Source of the DNA: Verrucomicrobiia bacterium
GTDB taxonomy: Bacteria > Verrucomicrobiota > Verrucomicrobiia > Verrucomicrobiales > Akkermansiaceae
NCBI GenBank assembly: GCA_947462875.1
Contig: CANHQJ010000007.1
Location: 62,001 to 126,000, forward strand
DNA: 64,000 nt
Reading direction: 5' to 3'
Each line of letters opens with the position of its first letter. Positions within the stretch are counted from its first letter, which is position 1. This document shows positions 52,885 through 59,969 of this stretch, one piece after another. The notes under the pieces are model-generated. The model saw only the letters and a program-made list of their open reading frames with translations, ran no database searches and was not told where the DNA came from. Made by a program: the position numbers and the translations under genes.

Positions 52885-53895
52885 ATGAGACACATTCTAG
52901 TTACCCTAATCTTCCTCACTTCGTTCGCATCCGCCGACGATCTGGAATCGCTCGATCTGCTCAACAATCGTCTCAGTATCTCGGTGCCCAAGGGAACTAA
53001 AAACGAAGCGCGAGGCCAGAGCATCATGGCCGCACACGAGGCAAACGAAAGCGAGACACGTCTCGTATTCGAGGACGGAGAGAAGAAACTTGTGGTGATG
53101 GCTTGGGAGTTGTTCCGGCGCGCCGGCGCCAACTACAAGGAGGAAGTACCGCAAGCCCTCAAGCACTGGTCAGAGAGCGAGTCGACACCGTTCAAAGTTT
53201 CGACGATAGGAGAGCGCATCACACTCGGCATCCCTGATGAGCCAAACACAGACGACGACGCGATTCTCTACTCAGCGGCGTTTTTTCACCACGAGGACGG
53301 TACGATTCAACGAGTCGCGGTCTATTTCAATCCTGAGTTCCACAAGACACCGGATCATTGCGCAGACCTTGCGAAGAAGATTGTTGGGTCGATCAAGGCT
53401 GGTAAGAGATCTCTCGATCTGAAGGCGGGAGATCGGCATCTCGACGTTCTGAATGAAGGATTTCAAATGACCGTCTCGGTCCCCGAAGGTTGGACTTACA
53501 CCACCCAGAAAGGGGTCGATTTTCTAGTGCACAACCTCGAGAAAGTTTCGGACTTCGGCTCTCCATCCGCCAGTATCGGTGTGTATATTGGAGGACATCC
53601 AGGTTACCATCACTCACGGATTGACGAAGACACACTTATAAAGGGCACTCGGAAAGCGGCGCTTTTTGGTGAACCTCGGGAGTGGTTCGAGTATTCCACT
53701 AAGGATTCCGAGGGTTGGAAAGGGCTAGAGATTATCACCGGCATTCCCGGCATTGATGACTACTGGAAGACCCACATTTTCACGGGAGGTGCCGATGAGA
53801 AGCAACGCGATCAATTACTGAAGATCATATCGACAGCCAAGATCGAAAAGCGGGCAGAACAAGTCGGTGGTGGCAACGGCGGACAAGATCGCTAG
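52885..53895 (+). CDS. Cassette 1: exported protein of unknown function (336 aa)
   Basis: The ATG at 52885, 7 nt after the cassette start box, gives the signal MRHILVTLIFLTSFASA. The protein has two related halves: LDLLNNRLSISVPKG near residue 25 and LDVLNEGFQMTVSVPEGW near 192, each starting a ~150-residue beta-rich domain. The role is unknown. The last residues (EQVGGGNGGQDR) are encoded by the attC site that overlaps the gene end (attC from 53854, stop at 53895). The frame is open upstream but that part precedes the cassette boundary. Confidence 0.82.
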   Translation: MRHILVTLIFLTSFASADDLESLDLLNNRLSISVPKGTKNEARGQSIMAAHEANESETRLVFEDGEKKLVVMAWELFRRAGANYKEEVPQALKHWSESESTPFKVSTIGERITLGIPDEPNTDDDAILYSAAFFHHEDGTIQRVAVYFNPEFHKTPDHCADLAKKIVGSIKAGKRSLDLKAGDRHLDVLNEGFQMTVSVPEGWTYTTQKGVDFLVHNLEKVSDFGSPSASIGVYIGGHPGYHHSRIDEDTLIKGTRKAALFGEPREWFEYSTKDSEGWKGLEIITGIPGIDDYWKTHIFTGGADEKQRDQLLKIISTAKIEKRAEQVGGGNGGQDR

Positions 53896-53949
53896 TTCGC
53901 TTCGCTCTGGAGGCCTTTTCTCCGCCGTGCCACACCTCAAACGTTAGCC
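53854..53949 (+). other. attC-like site 1 (between cassettes 1 and 2)
   Basis: It opens with GCAGAAC-AAG and closes with GTTAGCC. The arms GGTGGTGGCAACGGCGGA and, at the right end read in reverse complement, GGTGTGGCACGGCGGAG pair to form the typical attC stem. It is 96 bp. Confidence 0.8.
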
Positions 53950-53956
53950 CAAGAAA

Positions 53957-54430
53957 ATGACTCGCGACGAAGCATCACAACTTGAAGCGGAGTTTGGAAT
54001 CGCGTTCCCTCCGGTCTATCGCACCGCGATTACAAACTCTTACCCTTTCAGTGACGCTACAGAGGAGTTGGACACCGATGCGGAGAGCCTGCGCCAATCG
54101 AATCAAGGATGCCGTAGAGAGAATCCTTGGGGATTTCCATGGAGAACCAACTACTGGTGCATCGGAGGCGATGGGGCTGGCGGGTTCTATTTTATCGATA
54201 CCAAGCAAGACGACTCGACGGTCTACTACTGCGACCATGAAGACATGCCATCGTCGATCGTGGATGTTGATCATATTAGCATCACACCCTTTTCAGAGTT
54301 TGTTGACGAGGTTCAGCAGCTTGAGAGGGACATGGAGAAGTGGGAAGAAGACATGAAGGTGAAGGTTGCGAACCGCAAGTGGTGGCAGGTTTGGATTCCT
54401 CGTCAATGGCCACCAAAACCAAAGGGCTAA
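53957..54430 (+). CDS. Cassette 2: SMI1/KNR4 (SUKH) family protein (157 aa)
   Basis: The ATG at 53957 lies 7 nt after the start box. MTRDEASQLEAEFGIAFPPV is the SUKH N-terminal helix, where L-E-x-x-F-G-I-x-F-P-P-x-Y is the family signature. YWCIGGDGAGGFYFIDT and ISITPFSEFVDEVQQ are the later conserved strands. SUKH proteins are frequently immunity proteins against polymorphic or contact-delivered toxins; no cognate toxin is next to it. It is cytosolic. Its TAA stop lies inside the opening box of the following attC (GGCTAAC). Confidence 0.9.
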   Translation: MTRDEASQLEAEFGIAFPPVYRTAITNSYPFSDATEELDTDAESLRQSNQGCRRENPWGFPWRTNYWCIGGDGAGGFYFIDTKQDDSTVYYCDHEDMPSSIVDVDHISITPFSEFVDEVQQLERDMEKWEEDMKVKVANRKWWQVWIPRQWPPKPKG

Positions 54431-54552
54431 CAAGCCGCGTCATGACAACCACTACCAGCCGCCCAGTTTCGATGCTTTTCCGTAATTACAACACCAACCC
54501 CGTGATCGACGTGCGCCGCCGCTGGTAGTGGTGCATGCGCTCATCGTTCGGT
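54425..54552 (+). other. attC-like site 2 (between cassettes 2 and 3)
   Basis: It opens GGCTAAC-AAGCCGCG and closes GTTCGGT. The long pairing arms are ACCACTACCAGC and GCTGGTAGTGGT. It is 128 bp and close in sequence to attC 4 along its whole length. Confidence 0.88.
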
Positions 54553-54619
54553 GAAGAAATTCATGAAAAATTCACTCGAAGTTCATACTCCTGTCACATC
54601 GCAGAGCCAATCTCAGCAC

Positions 54620-55024
54620 ATGGCTAAACCAACTTTACACAATAGGGGTGCACTCGCGTTCACCGCATTATGCTTGTCGTTTGCGACGGTGTCTTGTGGC
54701 GACAAGGGAGATCCGTTGCCAGGTGGATACTTTATCTTCATTGCGAGCAGTTCAGAGATGTTTCTCAACGAGCCCAAGTATGGTGGAAGTATTCCGCAGC
54801 TTGGCACGGATCTTGAGGAGATCGGGAATCATAACGAATTCATCTTCGGGCGCAGCGGAGCAGACCGGGGAGCAACGCCCGGCTATTTCCTGCTAAACAC
54901 GAAGAGCGGATCAATCAAGACTGGCCTTGCGGAGAAAGATTGGCTCGCTGAATTGACAGCGGTGAGGATTCCTACTCCGCCGAAACTGGTCGATCCAGGC
55001 AGCAAGAGCCCAAGGAGGCAATGA
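54620..55024 (+). CDS. Cassette 3: lipoprotein of unknown function (134 aa)
   Basis: The ATG at 54620 gives MAKPTLHNRGALAFTALCLS with a lipobox-like TVSC (Cys26), a normal lipoprotein signal length. An ATG at 54563 in the same frame, nearer the cassette start, would add 19 residues before it. The mature part contains YFIFIASSSEMFLNEP and EFIFGRSGADRGATPGYFLL; I do not recognise it. The gene ends before its attC site. Confidence 0.72.
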   Translation: MAKPTLHNRGALAFTALCLSFATVSCGDKGDPLPGGYFIFIASSSEMFLNEPKYGGSIPQLGTDLEEIGNHNEFIFGRSGADRGATPGYFLLNTKSGSIKTGLAEKDWLAELTAVRIPTPPKLVDPGSKSPRRQ

Positions 55025-55064
55025 TAGCGATTTCGCAGCGGACTTTGACCGTTCCAACAAGCCC

Positions 55065-55154
55065 ACCGAACAAGTCGTGGGAGGGCAACCGCTGACAACG
55101 TCCTTCTTTGAATCGGGGTCCTGCGCGGCGGTGCCTCCACATCTAACGTTCGCC
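55065..55154 (+). other. attC-like site 3 (between cassettes 3 and 4)
   Basis: It opens ACCGAAC-AAGTCG and closes GTTCGCC. The arms GTGGGAGGGCAACCGC and the reverse complement of GCGGCGGTGCCTCCAC pair. It is 90 bp and is similar to attC 1. Confidence 0.83.
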
Positions 55155-55168
55155 GAAAAAAGGTGCCC

Positions 55169-55651
55169 ATGACTTCATCATATCATCTAGCCTCGAAAAG
55201 CTGTATGTTGCTGCCCTCCCTTTTCGCGGCAGCGGTAGTGAGTTGCGCATATCCCAACCAGTTTAGAAACGCTGATACTGGGGTGCCACGCGCTATGTTG
55301 ACTGCCGATCCTGGCGACCATTGGAGAGATAGCGGTCCGGCAGTTTTCGCAATCAATTCTCAGCCAACATCATTTTGGCGGGTCGGTGAGAAGTTCCACG
55401 TTCCTCCTGGTGAGACTGTCTTGACGGTCATTGCGGATCGCGAACCCTATGGATTTAAGCCCTTGCGGTTCAGGGCAGTTCAAGGAAGGCATTACCATTT
55501 GCGGTATGGGGGAGATCGCCGATCCGTTGTTCTCTATGACATCACGAACCTCGAGAAGACCACCACTATTGCGCAGACATTGAGGGAAGGTGGTTTGCCG
55601 GGTTCGGGGCCGAAAGTTAAAACACCAGAAGGCGAACAAGCCGCGCCGTGA
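55169..55651 (+). CDS. Cassette 4: lipoprotein of unknown function (160 aa)
   Basis: The ATG at 55169 follows AAAAAAGG, a rare clear ribosome-binding sequence here; a GTG 6 nt upstream is in frame. The signal ends in lipobox VVSC (Cys26). The mature protein holds a small beta domain (PAVFAINSQPTSFWRVGEKF, HVPPGETVLTVIADRE, LRFRAVQGRHYHLRYGGDR) whose order resembles PEGA/DUF2846-type envelope lipoproteins, which is unproven. The last residues (EGEQAAP) and the stop are encoded within the following attC site. Confidence 0.8.
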   Translation: MTSSYHLASKSCMLLPSLFAAAVVSCAYPNQFRNADTGVPRAMLTADPGDHWRDSGPAVFAINSQPTSFWRVGEKFHVPPGETVLTVIADREPYGFKPLRFRAVQGRHYHLRYGGDRRSVVLYDITNLEKTTTIAQTLREGGLPGSGPKVKTPEGEQAAP

Positions 55652-55758
55652 CAACCCCTACCAGCCGCCCTGTTTTGATGATTTTACCTGACTACAACCC
55701 TCACCCCGTGATCGACGTGCGCCGCCGCTGGTAGGGGTGCACGCGCTCTACGTTGGGC
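55631..55758 (+). other. attC-like site 4 (between cassettes 4 and 5)
   Basis: It opens GGCGAAC-AAGCCGCG and closes GTTGGGC. The arms ACCCCTACCAGC and GCTGGTAGGGGT pair exactly. It is 128 bp. The changes relative to attC 2 in the arms (CACTAC to CCCTAC; GTAGTGG to GTAGGGG) are compensatory, keeping the stem. Confidence 0.9.
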
Positions 55759-55803
55759 AAAATTCAGACTTCCCTCTGACGTTTTCCATGCTAACTTACA
55801 CAC

Positions 55804-56028
55804 ATGAGCATTGACCAGATCGCCCCAGAAGCCTTGAAGCTCCCGATGCGGGAGCGCGCACTTCTTGCTGCATCCTTATGGGAGAGCATCGAAGATCCAT
55901 TCGAGCTTCCCGTCGATTACGAGGACGAGGCCGCCTTGAACCTTGCCGAAGAACGGGATCAAGAGATTGAGAGCGGTCGTGTGCAAGCAGTGTTGCACCA
56001 GGACTTGATGCAACGTCTGAGGCAATGA
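55804..56028 (+). CDS. Cassette 5a: addiction-module antitoxin (74 aa)
   Basis: MSIDQIAPEALKLPMRERAL, LLAASLWESIED and the acidic tail are the pattern of the small addiction-module proteins (Unstab_antitox, RHH/Phd-like function) that pair with RelE/ParE toxins. The stop overlaps the toxin start by 4 nt (ATGA). It starts 45 nt after the cassette boundary. TA pairs are recurrent cassettes in sedentary integrons, where they bring their own promoter and stabilise the array; a promoter for this pair would lie in 55759-55803. Confidence 0.9.
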   Translation: MSIDQIAPEALKLPMRERALLAASLWESIEDPFELPVDYEDEAALNLAEERDQEIESGRVQAVLHQDLMQRLRQ

Positions 56029-56318
56029 GGATCGAGTATCATCCTGCGATAGAGGCCGAACTTGCAGAGATCCGGGATTTCTACAACGAGCGTTCCCCTC
56101 ATCTTGGTGATGACTTCATCAATGAATTTGAGAGACAAGTTCTTCGCATCGCAGCCATGCCAACCCGCTGGATGACCGTCCGTGGGGATACGCGAAGGGC
56201 GTTGATGAAGAGATTTCCCTATTTGATCCTATTTCGGTTTGTTTCTGAGTCGGTGATTCGTGTCACGGTGATCAAGCACGAACGGCGACACCCAGCATAC
56301 GGATCAAACCGAACCTAA
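56025..56318 (+). CDS. Cassette 5b: RelE/ParE-family toxin (97 aa)
   Basis: MRIEYHPAIEAELAEIRDFY, FINEFERQVLRIAAMPTRW and RRALMKRFPYLILFRFVSES match the RelE/ParE fold (E-x-x-x-I-x-x-x-Y helix, R-R-x-x-x-x-F-P-Y, then I-x-V-x-x-V-K-H-E-R-R-x-P). It likely inhibits gyrase (ParE) or cleaves ribosome-bound mRNA (RelE); the sequence alone does not decide. It is translationally coupled to the antitoxin. The gene is full length and the C-terminal H-E-R-R-H-P is intact, so it is probably functional. Confidence 0.92.
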   Translation: MRIEYHPAIEAELAEIRDFYNERSPHLGDDFINEFERQVLRIAAMPTRWMTVRGDTRRALMKRFPYLILFRFVSESVIRVTVIKHERRHPAYGSNRT

Positions 56319-56445
56319 GCCTAAAACAAGACGTCACTCTTAACGCCTGCCCCACCTCCAGTTCCAGCCGCCATGACCGTTATAACCTCAACCCCGTGTT
56401 CCATCCTCGTCCCCGGTAAGGCGTAGGAGAAATCGATCGTTTCGC
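56319..56445 (+). other. attC-like site 5, degenerate
   Basis: It closes with GTTTCGC (56439-56445). The opening box is damaged (GCCTAAAAC-AAG where GCCCAAC is expected from the cassette start). The internal part (CCAGCCGCC, ATAACCTCAACCCCGTG) aligns with attC 2 and 4 in the same order, but the arms pair poorly, so this site may be weak or inactive. Confidence 0.6.
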
Positions 56446-56455
56446 TTAAAAAAAC

Positions 56456-57010
56456 ATGCGACTTACTCTCCTCACAGCACCGATGCTACTTCTGCTTTCG
56501 TGCGATAGCTCCTCAAGTGGAGGGTCGCACACCTCTCCACAAGACAAGCGCAAGATGACTGTCGTATTTCAAACTCCTACCGATGCCGATGAGACGGTGC
56601 GGATGCTCTGGCAACGGAGCTATCCGAAGGAGTATTCTGACTTGCTCAGACGGGCTAAGGAATCTCGCGATGGGACGGATCCATTCGCCGATCCGATCGA
56701 TATTCCGGACACCGAGCTAACACCGGGCACCTTCGGTTTGCTCGGTTGGGGGCGAGCAATTGTCCCACGAGTGTTCGATGAGCTAGGCTATCCTCTGAAG
56801 GATGGAGCAGAGGCAAGCTATGAGGCCGCCTCCGGTCGTTTCAAGATCACGCATTCCTCGCCAGCGATTGAATCATTTCGAGCCCGTTTCCCGGAGTTCA
56901 AACAAATACAAAGCGAACAAGCCGGCACTGGGCAACCCGTTACCCGTCCCGAGTCGGATTCGGAGGGTGGCGACAAACCTCAACCTGAAGCAGAGGGGCG
57001 CTTCCGGTAG
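56456..57010 (+). CDS. Cassette 6: lipoprotein of unknown function (184 aa)
   Basis: MRLTLLTAPMLLLLSC is a short lipoprotein signal (lipobox LLSC, Cys16). A Ser/Gly-rich stretch leads to a domain with TDADETVRMLWQRSYPKEYS, FGLLGWGRAIVPRVFDELGY and AASGRFKITHSS; no family is recognised. The last ~31 residues (SEQAGTGQPVTRPESDSEGG onward) are read from the attC-like site and match the tail of the cassette 7 protein, although the bodies of the two proteins are unrelated. Confidence 0.8.
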   Translation: MRLTLLTAPMLLLLSCDSSSSGGSHTSPQDKRKMTVVFQTPTDADETVRMLWQRSYPKEYSDLLRRAKESRDGTDPFADPIDIPDTELTPGTFGLLGWGRAIVPRVFDELGYPLKDGAEASYEAASGRFKITHSSPAIESFRARFPEFKQIQSEQAGTGQPVTRPESDSEGGDKPQPEAEGRFR

Positions 57011-57036
57011 TGGTATGCTTTGTCTAAACGTGCAAC
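56912..57036 (+). other. attC-like site 6, degenerate, inside the cassette 6 gene end
   Basis: It opens AGCGAAC-AAGCC and ends near TCTAAACGTGCAAC, a damaged form of the usual CTAAC-GTT end. The internal CACTGGGCAA and GGAGGGTGGCGACAAA match site 7. The assignment rests on that similarity and on position. Confidence 0.5.
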
Positions 57037-57040
57037 AAAA

Positions 57041-57583
57041 ATGAACATCTTCTTCGCCATCTTTCGCTTTGTTTGCCTTCTTCCATGCGTCGTTCATGCA
57101 GAGAACAAAATGCCACCTGAGGTGATACGTGTTCTAGAGCAGATCCCGAAAATCAAGGCTGGCGATACACTTGGTTCATTCCTTGCATCCGCGAAAATTA
57201 AAGCCCAAGCTAAGGAACTCGACGGCGTTACCAGCCGTAGTTGCTTATTCACAACATGGACGATGGAAGACTCAGGGAAATGGCTATTGTGGACATCTTC
57301 ACGTTACGCGCCAATGCAAGTCCACGAACAGTCAGGCAAGCATTGGACGGAGCGAAGAGACGAGGGAGAACTTTTCAGCGTCTCGATTTATTACCGCGAG
57401 GACACCACTGAGCCTTTGGATTTCCAACGACATCAGCGTCAAATGCCATATTATTCTGGTCGAAAAGTGCATACGAAATTAGACACCGAAAAAGCCAACA
57501 CTGGGCAATCCGCTACCGGCCCTCAATCGAAGCCGGAGGGTAGCGACAAATCTCAAACAAAGTCGGAGGGGAGCACTCGGTAG
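57041..57583 (+). CDS. Cassette 7: exported protein of unknown function (180 aa)
   Basis: MNIFFAIFRFVCLLPCVVHA is a signal peptide. The mature protein begins ENKMPPEVIRVLEQIPKIKA and includes SCLFTTWTMEDSGKWLLWTS and ELFSVSIYYREDTTEP; no family is recognised. The last ~31 residues (TEKANTGQSATGPQSKPEGS onward) are encoded by the attC-like site and parallel the cassette 6 tail. It is the last gene of the array. Confidence 0.78.
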   Translation: MNIFFAIFRFVCLLPCVVHAENKMPPEVIRVLEQIPKIKAGDTLGSFLASAKIKAQAKELDGVTSRSCLFTTWTMEDSGKWLLWTSSRYAPMQVHEQSGKHWTERRDEGELFSVSIYYREDTTEPLDFQRHQRQMPYYSGRKVHTKLDTEKANTGQSATGPQSKPEGSDKSQTKSEGSTR

Positions 57584-57647
57584 GGGGGTGCCGGTGTCGG
57601 TCCTAGCGCGGTAACATTTTGATTTTCTACTAGCCTAACGGTTGTTG
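57485..57647 (+). other. attC-like site 7, end of the array
   Basis: It opens near ACCGAAA-AAGCC and ends CTAACG-GTTGTTG. The internal part matches site 6 (CACTGGGCAA, GGAGGGTAGCGACAAA). It is long (163 bp) and imperfect; the right-end CCTAAC-G-GTT is the best-preserved part. Confidence 0.5.
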
Positions 57648-58177
57648 TGTTTTTTTCTCGAAGCATTAGCACGGAAAGATTTTGTTACATGGAAATGATT
57701 CGAGAGAAAAAGGCCCTCTTGCATCCCTTCAGGATGCGGGAATTTTGGGGATGGCTTTCCGGTGGTGTCGCTCGTGCCTCGCTCGACCACCGGCTACCTT
57801 CTTTCATCCCGCTGGGATGGCATCGGGTCGTATGCGTCCTATGAAGAGCCTTTCTGGGGTGACCCCGGATAAACATAGATTCTAACGATACACAGTAAAA
57901 AAGGGCTGGGCTTGCGGTCGGTGGGATGAATCCCTCGGCTACGATCGTGATACCGCTATGCGGTGGGGGATTTGGATGTCGTGCACATCTGTTCAAAACC
58001 TTTGCCTTACGGATGCACTAACGGCGCGCGTCGGCAGTGACTACCCTATTTTGCGGAGTTTGATGGAAGTTTCCCGAATTTCCAGACTGGATATGCGAAG
58101 GAATCTGCTCCGGAATTCATCTTGATCGGGACATTTTCCCTTGTCGGCTCCGCTGAATCCTCGTAAGACTCTTGTGT
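57648..58177. other. Gene-free region with one copy of the multi-hairpin repeat
   Basis: I find no credible gene: the short open frames have no signal, motif or ribosome-binding site. A three-hairpin repeat lies at 57721-57820. The rest shows no recognisable structure beyond a likely promoter for the DUF1080 gene that I cannot place. Confidence 0.5.
57721..57820 (+). repeat. Intergenic multi-hairpin repeat, copy A
   Basis: GCATCCCTTCAGGATGC, then CCGGTGGTGTCGCTCG ... CGACCACCGGCTACCTTCTT, then CATCCCGCTGGGATG. Copies B (59970-60073) and, inverted, C (59826-59893) have the same hairpins in the same order. Confidence 0.75.
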
Positions 58178-58783
58178 ATGAAAAAACTGATCGCTTTGGC
58201 CTTTTCGTTTGCTGCCACCTGTCTGTTCGCCACTGCGGCGGAAGAGGGGTTTGTGTCCCTGTTTGATGGGAAAACCTTCGACGGCTGGAAAATCAATCGC
58301 GCCCCGGAATCGTTTGCGATCGAGGATGGTGCCATTCGCGCCAACGGCGATTGCAGCCACATCTTTTACGAGGGCAAAGTCAACGGTGCGAAATTCAAGA
58401 ACTTCGAGCTGCGCATGGACGTCATGACCCGCAAAAACTCGAACGGTGGTGTCTTCATCCACACCGTGTTTCAACCCAGCGGCTGGCCCAGCGGCTACGA
58501 AATCCAGGTCAACAACACGCAGAAGGACCCGCAGAAATCCGGCGGTCTCTACAACACCGTGAAAAATCTCGTGCCCTTCGAGGATGATACATGGATGAAA
58601 TACGTCATCATCGTCAAGGACGGCCACGTCACCGTCACCGTGAACGACAAGGAACTGGTCAACTACAAAACCGAAGCCGCCACCACCAAACTCCTTCCCG
58701 ATGGCGGCACCTTCGCCATCCAGGCCCACGACAAAGGCAGCACCACGCTTTACAAAAACATCCGCGTCAAGGTTCTGCCGTAA
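58178..58783 (+). CDS. DUF1080 (3-keto-disaccharide hydrolase-like) exported protein (201 aa)
   Basis: The ATG at 58178 gives MKKLIALAFSFAATCLFATA. The mature part is one concanavalin-like beta-sandwich: GFVSLFDGKTFDGWK (the DUF1080 signature), AIEDGAIRA, FELRMDVMTRKNSNGGVFIH, GYEIQVNNTQKDP, YVIIVKDGHVTVTVNDKELV, and FAIQAHDKGSTTLYKNIRVK. The family is abundant in Planctomycetes and Verrucomicrobia and acts on sugars in the periplasm, with members hydrolysing 3-keto-disaccharides. The FKBP gene starts 19 nt downstream, so the two are likely co-transcribed. Confidence 0.93.
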   Translation: MKKLIALAFSFAATCLFATAAEEGFVSLFDGKTFDGWKINRAPESFAIEDGAIRANGDCSHIFYEGKVNGAKFKNFELRMDVMTRKNSNGGVFIHTVFQPSGWPSGYEIQVNNTQKDPQKSGGLYNTVKNLVPFEDDTWMKYVIIVKDGHVTVTVNDKELVNYKTEAATTKLLPDGGTFAIQAHDKGSTTLYKNIRVKVLP

Positions 58784-58802
58784 AACATTCTCCTCAACTC
58801 AT

Positions 58803-59654
58803 ATGAAAGCATCCATCCTACCTCTTACCTTGATCGGGCTCTCGTGCCTGCCTCTTACCTTGGCTTCCGCCGAGGACAAAAAAGCTGAATTCACCATGAC
58901 CACTGAAACACCCGCTGACGTCAAAGCAGCACCTGAAGATGCTGAGAAAACCAAATCGGGCCTGGCCTCGAAGGTTTTGAAACCCGGAACTGGAACGGAA
59001 AAACCCGCCGCCGCCGATACGGTGACGGTGCATTATTCCGGCTGGACCACCGATGGCAAATTGTTCGATAGCTCGGTGCAGCGTGGACAGCCCACCAGCT
59101 TCCCGCTGAACGGCGTGATCAAAGGCTGGACCGAAGGCCTCCAGCTCATGACCGCGGGCGAGATCCGCCGCTTCTGGATCCCCGCCGATCTGGCCTATGG
59201 CGAAAATCCCGGCGGTGGCCGCCCCGGTGGCACGCTGGTGTTTGACGTCGAACTGATCTCGATCAAAGCCGCTCCCAAGCCACCTCCGGTGCCTGCCGAT
59301 GTGAAAGAAGCTCCCGCCGATGCCGAAAAAACGGCATCCGGTCTTGCCTCGAAAGTGATCGAAAAAGGCAAAGGTGAAACCAAGCCGAAAGCGACCGACA
59401 ACGTCAGCGTTCACTACACCGGCTGGACCACCGACGGTCAAATGTTCGATAGCTCGGTCGTGCGCGGCGAAGCCGCCACTTTCCCACTGAATCGCGTCAT
59501 CCCCGGCTGGAGCGAAGGCGTGCAGCTGATGGTGGAAGGCGAAAAACGCCGCTTCTGGATCCCCGCGGAACTCGCTTATGGCAAGAACCCACCACCGGGT
59601 GCTCCTGCGGGGACTTTGGTCTTCGATGTGGAGTTGTTGAAGATCGTGAAGTGA
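58803..59654 (+). CDS. Exported FKBP-type peptidyl-prolyl isomerase with two FKBP domains (283 aa)
   Basis: The signal is MKASILPLTLIGLSCLPLTL, ending ASA. Two FKBP domains follow, ~45-155 and ~165-283, about 60-70% alike by eye: VTVHYSGWTTDGKLFDSS with RRFWIPADLAYGENP, and VSVHYTGWTTDGQMFDSS with RRFWIPAELAYGKNP. Each has the active-site Y/F/D, V-I and W positions of the family. It accelerates proline isomerisation of exported proteins in the periplasm. Both copies look intact, a tandem duplication within the gene. A strong hairpin terminator follows 21 nt after the stop. Confidence 0.95.
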   Translation: MKASILPLTLIGLSCLPLTLASAEDKKAEFTMTTETPADVKAAPEDAEKTKSGLASKVLKPGTGTEKPAAADTVTVHYSGWTTDGKLFDSSVQRGQPTSFPLNGVIKGWTEGLQLMTAGEIRRFWIPADLAYGENPGGGRPGGTLVFDVELISIKAAPKPPPVPADVKEAPADAEKTASGLASKVIEKGKGETKPKATDNVSVHYTGWTTDGQMFDSSVVRGEAATFPLNRVIPGWSEGVQLMVEGEKRRFWIPAELAYGKNPPPGAPAGTLVFDVELLKIVK

Positions 59655-59675
59655 TCTAACGGAAAAAGGTTTCCA

Positions 59676-59707
59676 ATGGCAGTGCTGTGAGGCACTGCCA
59701 TTTTTTT
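59676..59707 (+). terminator. Rho-independent terminator after the FKBP gene
   Basis: The perfect 10-bp stem ATGGCAGTGC (59676-59685) / GCACTGCCAT (59692-59701) has a 6-nt loop and seven T (59701-59707). It ends the DUF1080-FKBP unit. Confidence 0.93.
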
Positions 59708-59825
59708 GTGGGCGACATTTCACGGCGGTTCGGTATGTCTCTTGCTATCGACTTTGTGCCCGTTGGGGACGAAGAATGATCCAACTTAAAGCCAATGTGT
59801 TTCAGGATGCGGTGATGTGACTTTT

Positions 59826-59893
59826 GATCCCGCGAGGGATCGGAGAGGGTAGCTCCGGGTCGAGGAGCGATAGCGACGAACACCCGGAGAACC
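59826..59893 (-). repeat. Intergenic multi-hairpin repeat, inverted copy C
   Basis: GATCCCGCGAGGGATC, then GGGTAGCTCCGGGTCGAGGA ... CACCCGGAG. Read in reverse complement it aligns with copy B hairpins 2 and 3. Confidence 0.7.
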
Positions 59894-59969
59894 TGATGGC
59901 ACGATTGCATTCGACCCCGGCAGTGGGTCGGAGAGGGCTAGCACTTGGAGGGAAAGTCTCGCATTTCTC

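Larger units (their letters stand above)
52871..57647 (+). mobile_element. Integron gene-cassette array without visible integrase (CALIN-like)
   Basis: Seven single-promoterless-style cassettes, all on the plus strand, each end in an imperfectly palindromic attC-like site of 90-163 bp. For the first four cassettes the start box (GTTCTGC 52871, GTTAGCC 53943, GTTCGGT 54546, GTTCGCC 55148) is the exact reverse complement of the box opening that cassette's own attC (GCAGAAC 53854, GGCTAAC 54425, ACCGAAC 55065, GGCGAAC 55631). That is the arrangement circular cassettes must have. Most cassette genes encode exported or lipid-anchored proteins and one encodes a toxin-antitoxin pair, as usual in sedentary chromosomal integrons. 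No tyrosine recombinase (intI) is encoded in the window. Confidence 0.82.

Noticed and set aside
57647-57844. 65-codon plus-strand frame after the cassette array
   Set aside because: Much of it lies in the multi-hairpin repeat; no signal, start context or family.
58046-58729. 227-codon minus-strand frame opposite the DUF1080 gene
   Set aside because: The plus-strand protein matches DUF1080 throughout; this is its shadow.
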